A DNA stretch of 64,000 nucleotides. It comes from Abditibacterium sp. (GTDB taxonomy: Bacteria > Armatimonadota > Abditibacteriia > Abditibacteriales > Abditibacteriaceae). The position numbers were made by a program, and so were the translations under genes. Each line of letters begins with the position of its first letter. Position 1 is the stretch's first letter. The stretch spans positions 146,843 to 210,842 of the forward strand of contig JAUJNG010000005.1 in the NCBI GenBank assembly GCA_030448265.1, in the 5' to 3' direction. Shown here in pieces: positions 18,491-27,717 of the stretch. The notes under the pieces are model-generated. The model did not search any database and was not told where the DNA came from. It saw nothing but the letters and a program-made list of their open reading frames with translations.

Positions 18491-18647
18491 AGACCTCTTG
18501 CGAAAGTGGTTTGCAGCGAATAAATTTACCGCAACAACGACGTAAAACCTGCCTCCGCAGGTTAGGGAGTATCCAGTCCGCGCAGGCGGACTTCGCGTCG
18601 TTGTTGCGGTGACTTCAGTCGCTGCAAACCACTTTCGCAAGAGGTCT
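18491..18647 (+). repeat. Cloverleaf palindromic element, copy 3, with outer 27-bp arms
   Basis: The outer arms 18491-18517 and 18621-18647 are perfect over 27 bp (start AGACCTCTTGCGAAAGTGG), reminiscent of IS5-family terminal repeats. Within them are the AACCTGC/GCAGGTT-type and GTCCGC/GCGGAC hairpins and a CGCAACAACGACG stem. The right-arm counterpart of GAATAAATTTA has changed to TGACTTCAGTC, breaking the pairing there. No target duplication is evident. Confidence 0.9.
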
Positions 18648-18760
18648 TTGTTAACAACTCATATGGGTTTGACCCTTTTAAAGCCTTGTTATCTCTCGTC
18701 TGTTGCTATTTGGACTGGCTTGTTGGAGTTTGCGTAAAGTAATGGTGGGAGTCATCGCGA

Positions 18761-21700
18761 ATGCCGATTTTGTGGCGCATCGAAATGCTGGGAGGTTTGC
18801 GCCTTCAACACCTTTTGGCACCTGAGTTGAACGATGGAACGCTTAATGCGCCCCCACCTTTCATCCGGTTTCGGTCGCGTCACGCCAGCACCCTTCTGGC
18901 TTTTCTATCCTTCTTTCCAGGTCCTCACACGCGAGAAGCGCTCACCGATCTGTTGTGGCCGGAACACAACCCAGAGCGAAGCCGCGCTCACCTGCGCGTC
19001 GTGCTTTCTTCGCTGCGCCAGATTTTGGAGCCGCCCGACGAGCCATCCGGTTCCGTTCTGGCAACGGATCGAAACCGTGTGGGGTTGAACTTTTCAGCTG
19101 TGACGACAGATGTGGCCGAGTTCGAGGCGGGGTTGCAAGATGCGGCGCACACCACCAATTGCGCCACGCAAAGCGCTCATCTGGAGCGCGCCGTCGAACT
19201 CTATCGCGGCGCTCTGCTGTCCGGTTACTACGACGAATGGATTTTGCCCGAAGCCCAACGGCTCGAAGAAGGCTATTTTGCCGCGCTCCACCGCCTGATT
19301 GCTGGGAGGGAATGCGAGGGCGACCTGGAACGCGCCCTGCATTACGCGCGGCGCGGCGCGAGTGTGAATCCCCTGCGCGAAGACGTGGCGCGCGACCTGA
19401 TGCGTCTCTACGCGGCAACGGGTCAACCCGCCCTGGCGCTGCGCCAATTCCGTGAATTAGAACACAGTCTCAAGCGATCTCTCAGCACCACGCCCAGCCC
19501 TCAAACACGCGAACTATTGCACCAGATCGAGGGCAATGCCAACCGCGCCACTGCTTTAAATTGCCATACGGAAGTCGTAAACCCAGAATTTCTCAATCCC
19601 CCAGGCGCGCCGCCTACTCCGGCGGAAACAGCAGGGAAATTAGCGCAGCGCTATGCCCCCGCTTTTGGCAACCAGGGGCGCTTGCCGCCGCAGTGGACGC
19701 GCTTTTTCGGGCGCGAAACTGAAATTGTCGAGGTGCAGGGGCTTTTACAAACGGGAGCGCGGCTGATCACCCTGACCGGAACCGGCGGCGGCGGCAAAAC
19801 TCGGCTCGCGCTGGAAGTCGCGCGTCATCTCGCAGTTGACAACGAAAACCAGGCCACAGGCTTTGCGCTGTGGTTTGTGCCTCTCTCGGGTGTGACCGAA
19901 GCGCGATTGGTTGCGGGCGCCATTGTCGATGCGATGCGGCTGCCCCGCGCTCCCATCTCGGCTTGCGCAGATCAGGTGATGCAGGCGTTGAGGGCGCATC
20001 CAGAGCCGATTCTGGTGCTCGACAATTTCGAGCATCTGCTCCCCGAAGGCGCGGCGCTCGTTCAAGAACTGTTGGCTCATGTCCCCCAACTGCGCTTGCT
20101 CATCACCTCGCGCCGCGAACTGAAAATTGCGGGGGAACAGCCGTTTTTCGTGGCGCCAATGCCCGTGCCGCCCGCCGATCTTGCGCCCGCCGCTTTGCTG
20201 AACTTCCCTTGCGTGAGGTTATTTCACGACCGCGCCCGCGCCGCGCGCCCCGATTTCCGCATCACTCGGCATAACGCGCCCGCTATCGCCAAATTGTGTG
20301 CCCGCCTGGAAGGTTTGCCTCTCGCCATCGAACTGTGCGCCGCGCGCGCCGGAGCGTTTTCGCCCTCGAAGATGCTGGTGCAGCTCAACCGCCGCCTCGA
20401 TTTTCTGTCCGAACCCTGGCCCGCCTCGAACTATCAGCACCCGACGCTGCGCGCTGCCCTCGATTGGAGTTACACGCTGTTATGGCCTGAACTTCAGCAG
20501 TTTTTCAAGCGGTTGAGCGTTTTTCGCGGCGGTTTCACGCCCCAGGCCGCCACGTCCATTGCCAACGAGCCTCACGCCGCACATTTGCTTCATCAACTGC
20601 GCGCCGCATCGCTGCTCACCAGCCACGAAATCGCGGGGCAAACCCGCTTTTTTCTGTTGGAGACCGTTCGAGAGTTGCTTTTCGAGAAGTTGACTCCGGA
20701 GGAAAACACCGCCCTGCGCCTTCGCCACACCGAGTTTTACGCGGCCATGGCACACGCCGCTGCGCCGCATTTGTCCGGCCCCGATCAGGGACATTGGCTC
20801 GATCATTTGGAACTCGAAGCCGATAATCTGCGCGCCGTGCTGAAATGGGCGGGGCACAACGCACCGCCGCTTTTGTCTTCAATGGCGAACGCACTGGGTC
20901 GCTTCTGGCTGGTGCGCGGCTATTACCACGAGGGCCGCAATTGGATTCAAAGCGCATTGCAATATCTCGATTCGAGTGCTGCCGAAACGCAACTTCGTTT
21001 GAAGTTGAGGGGCACAGAGGCCGAGTTGGCGTGGTATGCGGGCGATTTTGCCACCGCTCTGGCGCTCAATGAGCAGCAGTTGGTGATGGCGCGCGAGGCG
21101 AACGACACGCGCGCGGTCGCGGCGGCGGTCGCGGCGATGGCCTACGCCTCAGCACAGATGGGCGATTTCGAGCGCGCGCGCCCGCTGTTCGAGCAGAGCC
21201 TCACCCTGAGCCGCAATTTGAACGACCAAAACTTGTTGTGTGAGGTGTTGCTCCACGCGACTGGCGAAGCGTCCGCAGTGGGAGATTTCGGGCGGGCGCA
21301 GACCCTGGGCGACGAAGGCACGCAGTTGTCGAGAAGTTCGGGCGACGCCCGCCAGACCGCCTTTTTGCTCAATCTCACCGGATTTTCCTCGCTTCTTGAA
21401 GGCAACTTAACGCGCGCTCGGCTCCTGCTTGAAGAAAGCCTGACGCTTTCGGAATCCGTCGGCGAAAAGTGGCACACCAATCGGGTCTGGTGGACGCTGG
21501 GGCATCTCGCGCGCATCGAAGGCGAGTTCGACCTCGCCCGCGAGCGTTTCGACCGCGCATTGCGGCAACTTCGGGACTGGGGCTGTTTGTGGCCGCTGCC
21601 TTACCATCTGGAGCCGCGCGCCTACATCGACATCGCCCAGGCCAATTATGAGCGCGCCGCTCGTCTGCTCGGCGCAGCCGAAAGTCAACGCGAGGCGATG

Positions 21701-21859
21701 CAGCACGCCTTGCATCCTGTTTTGCGCTCCGAATACCAGAGGCATCTCGCCACTTTGCGCGAGAATTTCGACGCGCCTCAATTGGAACTGGCCTGGCACA
21801 AAGGCCGCGCGCTGACGCCCGCTCAAGCAACCTCGCTGGCGCTGCAATCCTTTTCTTAG
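18761..21859 (+). CDS. SARP-like transcriptional regulator: BTAD, NB-ARC ATPase, TPR
   Basis: A 1032-residue protein. The N-terminus (1-105) is an OmpR-like winged helix with the fragment THREALTDLLWPEHNPERSR. It is followed by a bacterial transcriptional activation domain of TPR-like helices (about 115-260; FEAGLQDAA, RLEEGYFAALHRLI, DLMRLYAATGQPALALRQF). An AAA/NB-ARC STAND ATPase follows, with Walker A GTGGGGKTRLA near residue 340 and Walker B ILVLDNFEHLLP. The rest (about 600-1000) is tetratricopeptide repeats that usually sense a ligand or partner. Such proteins activate nearby genes, but the immediate neighbours are small or decayed. A long non-coding stretch with a palindrome precedes it. 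Confidence 0.9.
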   Translation: MPILWRIEMLGGLRLQHLLAPELNDGTLNAPPPFIRFRSRHASTLLAFLSFFPGPHTREALTDLLWPEHNPERSRAHLRVVLSSLRQILEPPDEPSGSVLATDRNRVGLNFSAVTTDVAEFEAGLQDAAHTTNCATQSAHLERAVELYRGALLSGYYDEWILPEAQRLEEGYFAALHRLIAGRECEGDLERALHYARRGASVNPLREDVARDLMRLYAATGQPALALRQFRELEHSLKRSLSTTPSPQTRELLHQIEGNANRATALNCHTEVVNPEFLNPPGAPPTPAETAGKLAQRYAPAFGNQGRLPPQWTRFFGRETEIVEVQGLLQTGARLITLTGTGGGGKTRLALEVARHLAVDNENQATGFALWFVPLSGVTEARLVAGAIVDAMRLPRAPISACADQVMQALRAHPEPILVLDNFEHLLPEGAALVQELLAHVPQLRLLITSRRELKIAGEQPFFVAPMPVPPADLAPAALLNFPCVRLFHDRARAARPDFRITRHNAPAIAKLCARLEGLPLAIELCAARAGAFSPSKMLVQLNRRLDFLSEPWPASNYQHPTLRAALDWSYTLLWPELQQFFKRLSVFRGGFTPQAATSIANEPHAAHLLHQLRAASLLTSHEIAGQTRFFLLETVRELLFEKLTPEENTALRLRHTEFYAAMAHAAAPHLSGPDQGHWLDHLELEADNLRAVLKWAGHNAPPLLSSMANALGRFWLVRGYYHEGRNWIQSALQYLDSSAAETQLRLKLRGTEAELAWYAGDFATALALNEQQLVMAREANDTRAVAAAVAAMAYASAQMGDFERARPLFEQSLTLSRNLNDQNLLCEVLLHATGEASAVGDFGRAQTLGDEGTQLSRSSGDARQTAFLLNLTGFSSLLEGNLTRARLLLEESLTLSESVGEKWHTNRVWWTLGHLARIEGEFDLARERFDRALRQLRDWGCLWPLPYHLEPRAYIDIAQANYERAARLLGAAESQREAMQHALHPVLRSEYQRHLATLRENFDAPQLELAWHKGRALTPAQATSLALQSFS

Positions 21860-21919
21860 AATCAGTTTGAAAAGTCGGTTTTGGTGGGAGAAACCCGATT
21901 GGAAGAGGGCGTCAGCCCC
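21858..21919 (+). repeat. Dispersed two-block repeat, copy A
   Basis: Block 1 (AATCAGTTTGAAAAGTCGGT with AG before it, 21858-21879) is identical over 22 bases to 54854-54875 and similar to 23163 on. Block 2 (GATTGGAAGAGGGCGTCAGC, 21897-21919 in full) is identical to 23201-23223. It begins at the stop of the SARP gene and runs into the decayed methyltransferase gene. Confidence 0.85.
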
Positions 21920-22222
21920 GCCTGGTCGGAATTGAAGGCGAGAGTGAGCGGTTTTTGGCGGTTGGCGCGGATGCAGCTCCAGAAAAGCCCCAGTGACAGC
22001 GCATAAAGCGCCAGACCGGTGAGGCCAGGCACTTCGCGCATTGTCCGCGCTTGAAACAGGGCGAAGCCGCGAGCGAGAGTAAAAATCAGTCCGGCGATCT
22101 GGATGAGACGCAAACCGGCAGGCGTTTTTTCGACGGCTCGAAAAAACCGCCCGTCATGGCCCACCCGAAACTCAAAATGCAAGCCACGAAAGTGGTCAGA
22201 ACCACGATTTGAAGGGGTTCAT
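21920..22222 (-). pseudogene. Decayed isoprenylcysteine-methyltransferase-like gene
   Basis: An ATG at 22222 overlaps the stop of the upstream gene by four bases, then MNPFKSWF is followed by a stop. A second frame reads VLTTFVACILSFGWAMTGGF, and a third, after a T6 run, reads FFRAVEKTPAGLRLIQIAGL to LFWSCIRANRQKPLTLAFNS. Together these give the N-terminal half of a membrane methyltransferase of the isoprenylcysteine carboxyl methyltransferase group. Two frameshifts separate the pieces. After AFNSD the sequence becomes the dispersed repeat (21858-21919), so the catalytic half with the RHPFY-like motif is missing. This recognition is from memory of the family and should be checked. Confidence 0.6.
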
Positions 22223-22998
22223 CGCTGGCGCTCCTGTCTCAGCCGTTGGGCGACTTGCCACACGGCGGACGAAAGCGGCTGGTCGCCGGCGCGCGGCACG
22301 CGGGCCGTGAACAGCAGCCGGTCGCCCTGGGCGCGCTGGACGCCCAAAACATCGAAGACTCGCAGCCCTTTGGAGCCGCAAAGGCGCTCCAGGCGCTCCA
22401 ATTCGGGCGGCGAATACAAGGTGTCGCGCGCCACGCCTTTGAGAACGAAAGGATGTTCGCACTCGCTTTGCGGCAATCCATAGCGGCGCCGCAGCGCCAG
22501 GGCAAGGCGAACGCTTTCCGGCGCATAACTGCCATCGGGGCGCGGATTGATGCTGGCCAGCGCTTTCCACAATCCCAGGTAAACCACAGGCGTGGCCGTC
22601 GTGCCCCAAATCGCCAGCCGTTCGCCGCCCGCTTCTTCCCAGTCCATCGCGTCGGCGAGGCCGACGGCATAAAGCAAACCAGCCAGGCTCGACTGTTTTT
22701 TGTTGTCGCGCAACACGCTCAAGCCCGCATAAAGAGCCGGAACGCAGCGACCTTCGATTTCCAGAGTCTCGAAGTTCGCCAGATGAAATCCGGCCACGCC
22801 CAGGGTGTCGTCGTAGAGCAGATACAGCGTGTCGCAGCGATTCCACTCGCGCCGCAGCATGGGGAAGGCGTCTTGATAGCTGGGCGCCGCAAGCAGGGCG
22901 AGTTCCTCGAACAGTTCGTCGTCGTCGCGAAAAGCCCCGCCCCGAATCACTTCGAGGGCGCTGGTGAGGGGAAAATCCAGCGTGTTTTGGGTCGTCAT
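22219..22998 (-). CDS. Uncharacterised protein, possibly GNAT-acetyltransferase-like
   Basis: Encodes 259 residues from ATG 22998, which has GGAG nine bases upstream; an in-frame ATG at 23007 overlaps that site and is less likely. The segment TLYLLYDDTLGVAGFHLANF followed by ALYAGLSVLRDNKKQSSLAG resembles the beta4-beta5 core and pantetheine-binding turn of GNAT enzymes, although the usual Q/RxxGxG/A loop is not clear. The C-terminal half is Arg-rich and helical (RLALALRRRYGLPQSE). No firm assignment. It forms a two-gene unit with the decayed methyltransferase that follows it. Confidence 0.6.
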   Translation of the reverse strand: MTTQNTLDFPLTSALEVIRGGAFRDDDELFEELALLAAPSYQDAFPMLRREWNRCDTLYLLYDDTLGVAGFHLANFETLEIEGRCVPALYAGLSVLRDNKKQSSLAGLLYAVGLADAMDWEEAGGERLAIWGTTATPVVYLGLWKALASINPRPDGSYAPESVRLALALRRRYGLPQSECEHPFVLKGVARDTLYSPPELERLERLCGSKGLRVFDVLGVQRAQGDRLLFTARVPRAGDQPLSSAVWQVAQRLRQERQR

Positions 22999-23162
22999 GG
23001 CGCACATCTCCAGGGGACGGTGATTCAGCGTTGCAAAACCGCAAAGCGCAAAAGACGTGAGCGGTCGCTGCTGTTGGAGGCATTGTAAAACAGAGGCGTT
23101 AATCTATCGTTACAAAAACCGTATTGGGGGCGAGAATACGCGTGAACAGGCGCGAATTTTTA

Positions 23163-23223
23163 AGAATTCGTTTGAAAAGTCCGCGGAGATGGGAATGAAG
23201 GATTGGAAGAGGGCGTCAGCCCC
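23163..23223 (+). repeat. Dispersed two-block repeat, copy B
   Basis: AGAATTCGTTTGAAAAGTCC at 23163 resembles block 1 of copy A, and the block at 23201-23223 is identical to block 2 of copy A. The spacing between blocks is within a few bases. It lies in an unannotated gap (22999-23615) that otherwise holds only a nested palindrome. Confidence 0.8.
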
Positions 23224-23324
23224 AGGGCAAACGCACTACAAATGAATAAGTGCAATTCACGCATCAGCGCGAGGTGACCGACAAGCTCGGTCGAATGTGA
23301 TGTCAACGAAAATAGGGATGAGCA

Positions 23325-23526
23325 GGGCAATCGCATTAGGAAGTCCAACTTCCAGTTACGTCATTCTGAGGGGAGCGGTAGCGACCCGAAGAATCTCCAA
23401 CTGTGCGGTTGGTGCCACTTGGGAGATTCTTCGGGTCGCTACCGCTCCCCTCAGAATGACGTAACTGGGGGTTCAACGCCCCAAAGTCACGCTCAAGTGA
23501 CCGAAAATTTTCTAATGCGATTGCCC
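23325..23526. repeat. Nested inverted repeats: 47-bp perfect palindrome inside 15-bp arms
   Basis: The inner arms 23352-23398 and 23422-23468 are perfect over 47 bp (core CATTCTGAGGGGAGCGGTAG). The outer arms GGGCAATCGCATTAG (23325-23339) and its complement (23512-23526) are perfect over 15 bp. The nesting suggests insertion of one palindrome into the loop of another. It lies downstream of the GH42 gene. Confidence 0.95.
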
Positions 23527-23615
23527 CGTAGGGATGAGAAATTTGGTTCTCGAAAACCACCGTTTGTGATAGGGCATTTTCGTTAGCGGCCAACCGCTGT
23601 CAAGAGGAGGAAATT

Positions 23616-25625
23616 TCAGCACAAGCCCTCACGCTTCCCCATGATAGCGAAGCTAAACGGCGCCACTTTGACCTCCCCATCTGGGTTGGGGGTATTTGAG
23701 GAATCTTGCACGAGAAGGGGATGCGAAAACGTCAACTCCTGGTCGCTGTGATTGGTCAAAAAGACGACATCGCCGCGCTGCACCAGTTGTCCGCCCAGGG
23801 GAACCTCACAAACCACGTCTATTTTTGCGGTTTGCAGCACCTGGCGCATCAATTCTTTCATCGCGGCACGCTCGATGCGCGCCCCCACGTAAAACGCGGT
23901 GCCTTTTCCAAATTCATGGACACTCGCCGCCGTTTCGCCGCGAAAATAGCCGTCGCAGTAAGAGTAAAGCGAACGGGCGCCGCGCAGTTCGAGCGTTTCA
24001 AACCACCCCATCGTGGGCGTAGCGGGCAGTCCGGCGGCGCTTTCGAGCTGAAACTGGCGAAAGGGCCGTGACTGCGCGGCGGCGCGCACCGTGATGTCGT
24101 TGCCGTCCTCGCTGCTCTGCGATTCGCTGATTCGCATCCCAAACACATCGCCTAGAGCAGGCAATTCCGTGGTGCGATAGGTGTTGTCCGGCGTTTTGAC
24201 AAACGTTTTGCGGCCCGCGAACAAGACGCCGCCGTTTTGGACGTAAGAGCGCAGATTTTGCAGTTCCTCGTCGGCGACGAGACACATTCCTGGCGCTAAA
24301 ACCAAATCATAGTTCGATAAATCGCCATCGGGCGCCACGCAGTCGCAGCCCAATCCCAGATCGAAAATCGCCTGATAAAAGCTCTCGATTTCGGGCCAAT
24401 AGCTTTTGTATGAATTGCCGTCGTAGTAGGCGCGGCCATAATAGGGATGTGTGCCCCAGTAGTTGAGCGGCGAAAACAAAAGCGCGATGCGCGGCTGAAG
24501 TGGCGGCAGTTCGACCTCCGCAATTTCATCGAGAATCGCGCGCAACTGCCCGACTTCGCGCAGTTTGGCGCGCGGGTTTCCGGCCCAGTCCACCAGGCCC
24601 TGCAAGTCCTGCTCGTGCCCGAACGGACACGAATCCCAGCGCCAGAAGGTGTGGCCTTCCTCGCCGTGCGCGAGCGCGCTCAGGGCGTGCATTATGTTGG
24701 CGCGCGGCGCGCTTTGCAGCCAGGGCGAGACCGAATTGACGCCGTTTTCAAACGTCCAGTAGGGCTTTCCGCTTTTGAGACTTCGCATCAGATGGTGCGC
24801 CAGACTGTTGCCCGCCAGAGTGTATTGGTCGGCGTAATTGTCCCAGCCCACGAAATCGAGCGGCGCGGTGATCTTCCACAGGTCAATTTCAGGGAAATCG
24901 GCCATCAAATTCGTCGAAATTGGCGCGGCGGCGCCACAAGAGCGCAGAGTTTCGACCTGTTCAGTCATGAAACTGATGATTTGATCGGAATAAAAACGGT
25001 CGAAGGCCAGGCGCATTTCGGGCGAAGGCGAAGTGGGATGCGGCAGCCCAACTTGCTCCCATTCCCAGAAATCCTGACTCCAGAACGCGCCGCCGAGCGC
25101 ACGATTGAGACCATCCAGACTCCCAAAACGCTCGCGTATATCCTGACGAAACGCGGTTTCGCATTCGTCGCAATAGCAGCGGTTGAAGCCCAGTTCGTTG
25201 TCAATCTGCCACGCCAGCACGTTGGAATAAGCGGCGAACTCTTCCTGCATCTTGGCGGCGATGCGGTTGCAGAAATCGCGGTAGCGCCGCGAAGTCGGGC
25301 AGTATTGACGGCGCGTGCCGTGCGCGTCGCGCTGGCCGTCTTTTTTGAGGCACAGCGTTTCGGGATAAGTGCCCGTCAGCCACGCCGGTGGCGCCGCCGA
25401 GGGAGTGCACAGCACGACATCAAGGCTCGCTTCTTCAAGCAGGCGCATCGCGCGATGCGCCCAACCGAAGTCCCACTCCCCGTCGGCGCGCTCCAGACGG
25501 CTCCAGGCGAATTCCAGAATCCGCACCGTATCAATGCCATGTTCGCGCATCAGCGCGATGTCACGCGGCCAGCGCGCTTCGTCGCAGTGTTCGGGATAGT
25601 AGGCCACCGCCAGATGCTTAATCAA
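23616..25625 (-). CDS. GH42 beta-galactosidase
   Basis: A 669-residue cytoplasmic glycosidase of clan GH-A. The N-terminal barrel starts LAVAYYPEHCDEARWPRDIA. The acid/base is Glu144 in QIDNELG and the nucleophile Glu293 in WTFENGVNS. Cysteines in FNRCYCDECETAF form the usual GH42 zinc site. A trimerisation domain with LFSPLNYW and a C-terminal beta domain follow. It should release galactose (or arabinose) from short oligosaccharides. The start is a TTG that overlaps the preceding stop (TTGA), with AAGGA seven bases upstream, so it is translationally coupled to the GH13 gene. Confidence 0.93.
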   Translation of the reverse strand: MIKHLAVAYYPEHCDEARWPRDIALMREHGIDTVRILEFAWSRLERADGEWDFGWAHRAMRLLEEASLDVVLCTPSAAPPAWLTGTYPETLCLKKDGQRDAHGTRRQYCPTSRRYRDFCNRIAAKMQEEFAAYSNVLAWQIDNELGFNRCYCDECETAFRQDIRERFGSLDGLNRALGGAFWSQDFWEWEQVGLPHPTSPSPEMRLAFDRFYSDQIISFMTEQVETLRSCGAAAPISTNLMADFPEIDLWKITAPLDFVGWDNYADQYTLAGNSLAHHLMRSLKSGKPYWTFENGVNSVSPWLQSAPRANIMHALSALAHGEEGHTFWRWDSCPFGHEQDLQGLVDWAGNPRAKLREVGQLRAILDEIAEVELPPLQPRIALLFSPLNYWGTHPYYGRAYYDGNSYKSYWPEIESFYQAIFDLGLGCDCVAPDGDLSNYDLVLAPGMCLVADEELQNLRSYVQNGGVLFAGRKTFVKTPDNTYRTTELPALGDVFGMRISESQSSEDGNDITVRAAAQSRPFRQFQLESAAGLPATPTMGWFETLELRGARSLYSYCDGYFRGETAASVHEFGKGTAFYVGARIERAAMKELMRQVLQTAKIDVVCEVPLGGQLVQRGDVVFLTNHSDQELTFSHPLLVQDSSNTPNPDGEVKVAPFSFAIMGKREGLC

Positions 25626-27667
25626 TGTCGTTCCTTTTTCATCCCAATCAGGGCAAACCCGCCTGGCGGCAAGCTCAAAACGCCGTTTTCGAGCGTTGTT
25701 CCATTAGAGTTCCAGCGCAGCGCCGCCGTTTCGAGGTGCGCCAGAGCGGTTGTCACCGCTTGGGCCGAAAGATTCGCCGCCGCGAGAACAGACGGTTCGC
25801 CAGTTCTCGTCCACAGCGTCAGAAAAACCGCCTCGCAGTCCGTCGCGTTGGGCAAAAAACGGCCCTCGAAGCCCGTTAAACGTCCTCGTTCGCTCATCAG
25901 GCGCTCGAAGAACGCTTCGCGGCCCTGGAGTTCCGGCCAGAAGACGAACGGCAGCCCTGGCGTTAAAACGTGACAGAAACTGAGCGCATCGGCGAAGCGA
26001 CTGCGGCGGATGGAGGGCACCAATTTCGCGGAATCGTGGTTGATGCAAAAATTGGCGCGCACGGCGCCATCGGGTCGCGCCAGCGCCGACAACCCTTTCC
26101 AGCGCATCCACTCGCGCGCCGAGAAAAACGGCTCGCCTTCGATCCAGGCGCGATTGATTTTGGTCAGCAGCCAGCCGTTCTCGTAAGTCGCGTCGTGGGA
26201 ACGCTCGAAGATCGGCCCCCACACTTCGGAAAGCAAAACCGCGTCGGGTTTTTCGGCTTTGAGCGCCGCGCGCAGCTCTTCGCCCAGTTTGATGCCGCCA
26301 AAAGTCGTCTGCCACGCCGGATAGGGATTGTCGGGCGCGAAATTCGGCTCTTTCCAGTGCAGAGCATCGGTGCGAAAGCCGTCGCAGTCGAACTCGCGCA
26401 CGTTCCACAGCGCCCAGTCCACCATCCAGCGGCGCACGTCTTCACGGCCCCAGTCGAGGCTGTAGGTGTGTCCCACCGGCGGCTGCCCTGGTTTTGGCCC
26501 CCAGCCGTGCGAACCGAAAGGCCGTCCCAACTCGTCGCGCACCAGCCATTCGGGATGCGCCGCCAGAAAATCGTCCGCGCCGTCGCCGATGCCCTGCGGG
26601 ATGAAATCGAAGAGCACCTTCAGGCCGCGCGCGTGCGCTTCCCGAACGAAAGTCTTGAGTTCCTGCGCCGTTCCGACAGCAGGATTAATCGCGTAATGAT
26701 CGGTGAGCGCGTAGCCCATGCCCTCGTGACACGCCCAGAACGGAAGCAGGTAAACGAGGTTGAAGCCGAGTTGTTGAATCTGGTCGAGGCGCTGCGTCCA
26801 AACCGCGATAGGCGCGCCGTCGAGATTGGGCGTCCAGGATGCGCCAGGATGCAGCACGATTTGCAGCAGCCGCGCTTCTTGCAGCCATTGCGGTGTATCG
26901 CTGACGTGTTCCCCATGCCCGCCATAAGCGATGTCTCGAAACTGCGCGAGATGCTCTTCGAGCGTGCCATTCGTCAGCATGATCGCGTGGCCGTCGGAAA
27001 TCACGCGGGCGCCAGGCCGCAGCCACGCCGCGATCTGGTGGTGATGCTCGACGGTGAGGGTTTCGCCGTCGCCATCAAGGGTTGGAAACGTCGTCGCGGC
27101 CTCCGAGTGCTGCCACACGCTCACGACTTGCCGACTCGCGCGGTTTTCGACGGCCACCAGTCCCGCCGTTTCATCGGGCGCGCTTTGCAGCCAGCCTTGC
27201 GGATAAGAGGGAATCGGCTCCGCGCGGGTGCGGTCGAGAGGCAGTTTCGCGGCTTCGAGATAGGGAAAATCGGGCGGAGTGACCTGCGCGGGCGCCTGCA
27301 ACAGACACTCTTGCGCTTCTCCAATGAGAAGCCTCGGCACGCGCCAGTGAACCCCCATGAGGCGGCGCGGCGGGCCGGAAAGAACCTCAATTTCGATGCT
27401 TTGGCGCAGCAGCGCGCGTTCGCCATCGAGTTGGGCATGATGGGTGATGCGGAGGCCGCGATCTTCAAACGACACGCGCGCCTCAAGCCCGTTGGCTTCC
27501 ATCGCTGTCGGAACGCGCGGGTTGGCGCCGAAAAACGGCGCGCCATCAACGATGAGGTCGAAGCTGTAGCCCGCACCGAGAAAAGAGAAATCCTCTTTGC
27601 CGGTGAGAGATTGAAGGCGCCCGTCTTCATCCCAGGCGACGCCAAGATGTTCGCTGCGAATTTGCAT
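25622..27667 (-). CDS. GH13-family (alpha-amylase clan) glycosidase with N-terminal beta domain
   Basis: About 681 residues from ATG 27667. Roughly the first 270 are beta-rich and belong to no module I can name. The barrel carries GH13 regions: YALTDHYAINPAVGT (I), DCDGFRTDALH with nucleophile Asp434 (II), LLSEVWGP with Glu481 (III) and INHDS with Asp545 (IV). No signal peptide is visible, so it should act inside the cell on imported alpha-glucosides or maltodextrin-like sugars. It is first in an operon with GH42. A perfect dyad lies 36 bp upstream. The start could instead be the TTG at 27712. Confidence 0.87.
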   Translation of the reverse strand: MQIRSEHLGVAWDEDGRLQSLTGKEDFSFLGAGYSFDLIVDGAPFFGANPRVPTAMEANGLEARVSFEDRGLRITHHAQLDGERALLRQSIEIEVLSGPPRRLMGVHWRVPRLLIGEAQECLLQAPAQVTPPDFPYLEAAKLPLDRTRAEPIPSYPQGWLQSAPDETAGLVAVENRASRQVVSVWQHSEAATTFPTLDGDGETLTVEHHHQIAAWLRPGARVISDGHAIMLTNGTLEEHLAQFRDIAYGGHGEHVSDTPQWLQEARLLQIVLHPGASWTPNLDGAPIAVWTQRLDQIQQLGFNLVYLLPFWACHEGMGYALTDHYAINPAVGTAQELKTFVREAHARGLKVLFDFIPQGIGDGADDFLAAHPEWLVRDELGRPFGSHGWGPKPGQPPVGHTYSLDWGREDVRRWMVDWALWNVREFDCDGFRTDALHWKEPNFAPDNPYPAWQTTFGGIKLGEELRAALKAEKPDAVLLSEVWGPIFERSHDATYENGWLLTKINRAWIEGEPFFSAREWMRWKGLSALARPDGAVRANFCINHDSAKLVPSIRRSRFADALSFCHVLTPGLPFVFWPELQGREAFFERLMSERGRLTGFEGRFLPNATDCEAVFLTLWTRTGEPSVLAAANLSAQAVTTALAHLETAALRWNSNGTTLENGVLSLPPGGFALIGMKKERH

Positions 27668-27702
27668 AAAAAAGTGTCCGAGTTCCCACTCAGTAACGGA
27701 GT

Positions 27703-27717
27703 TAGACTCCAAGTCTA
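27703..27717. promoter_or_regulatory. Candidate operator TAGACT-CCA-AGTCTA
   Basis: A perfect six-base dyad with a three-base spacer, in the 132-bp gap between divergent glycosidase genes (GH13 at 27667 and the plus-strand GH at 27800). Its position suits a repressor site for both, perhaps for the GntR-type regulator encoded at 28895. The word GTCTATA recurs upstream of that regulator at 28817. Function is inferred. Confidence 0.45.

Noticed and set aside
24447..25973. Open reading frame of 508 codons on the plus strand
   Set aside because: Antisense to the GH42 gene and the end of the GH13 gene; composition is Arg/Ala-rich shadow sequence.
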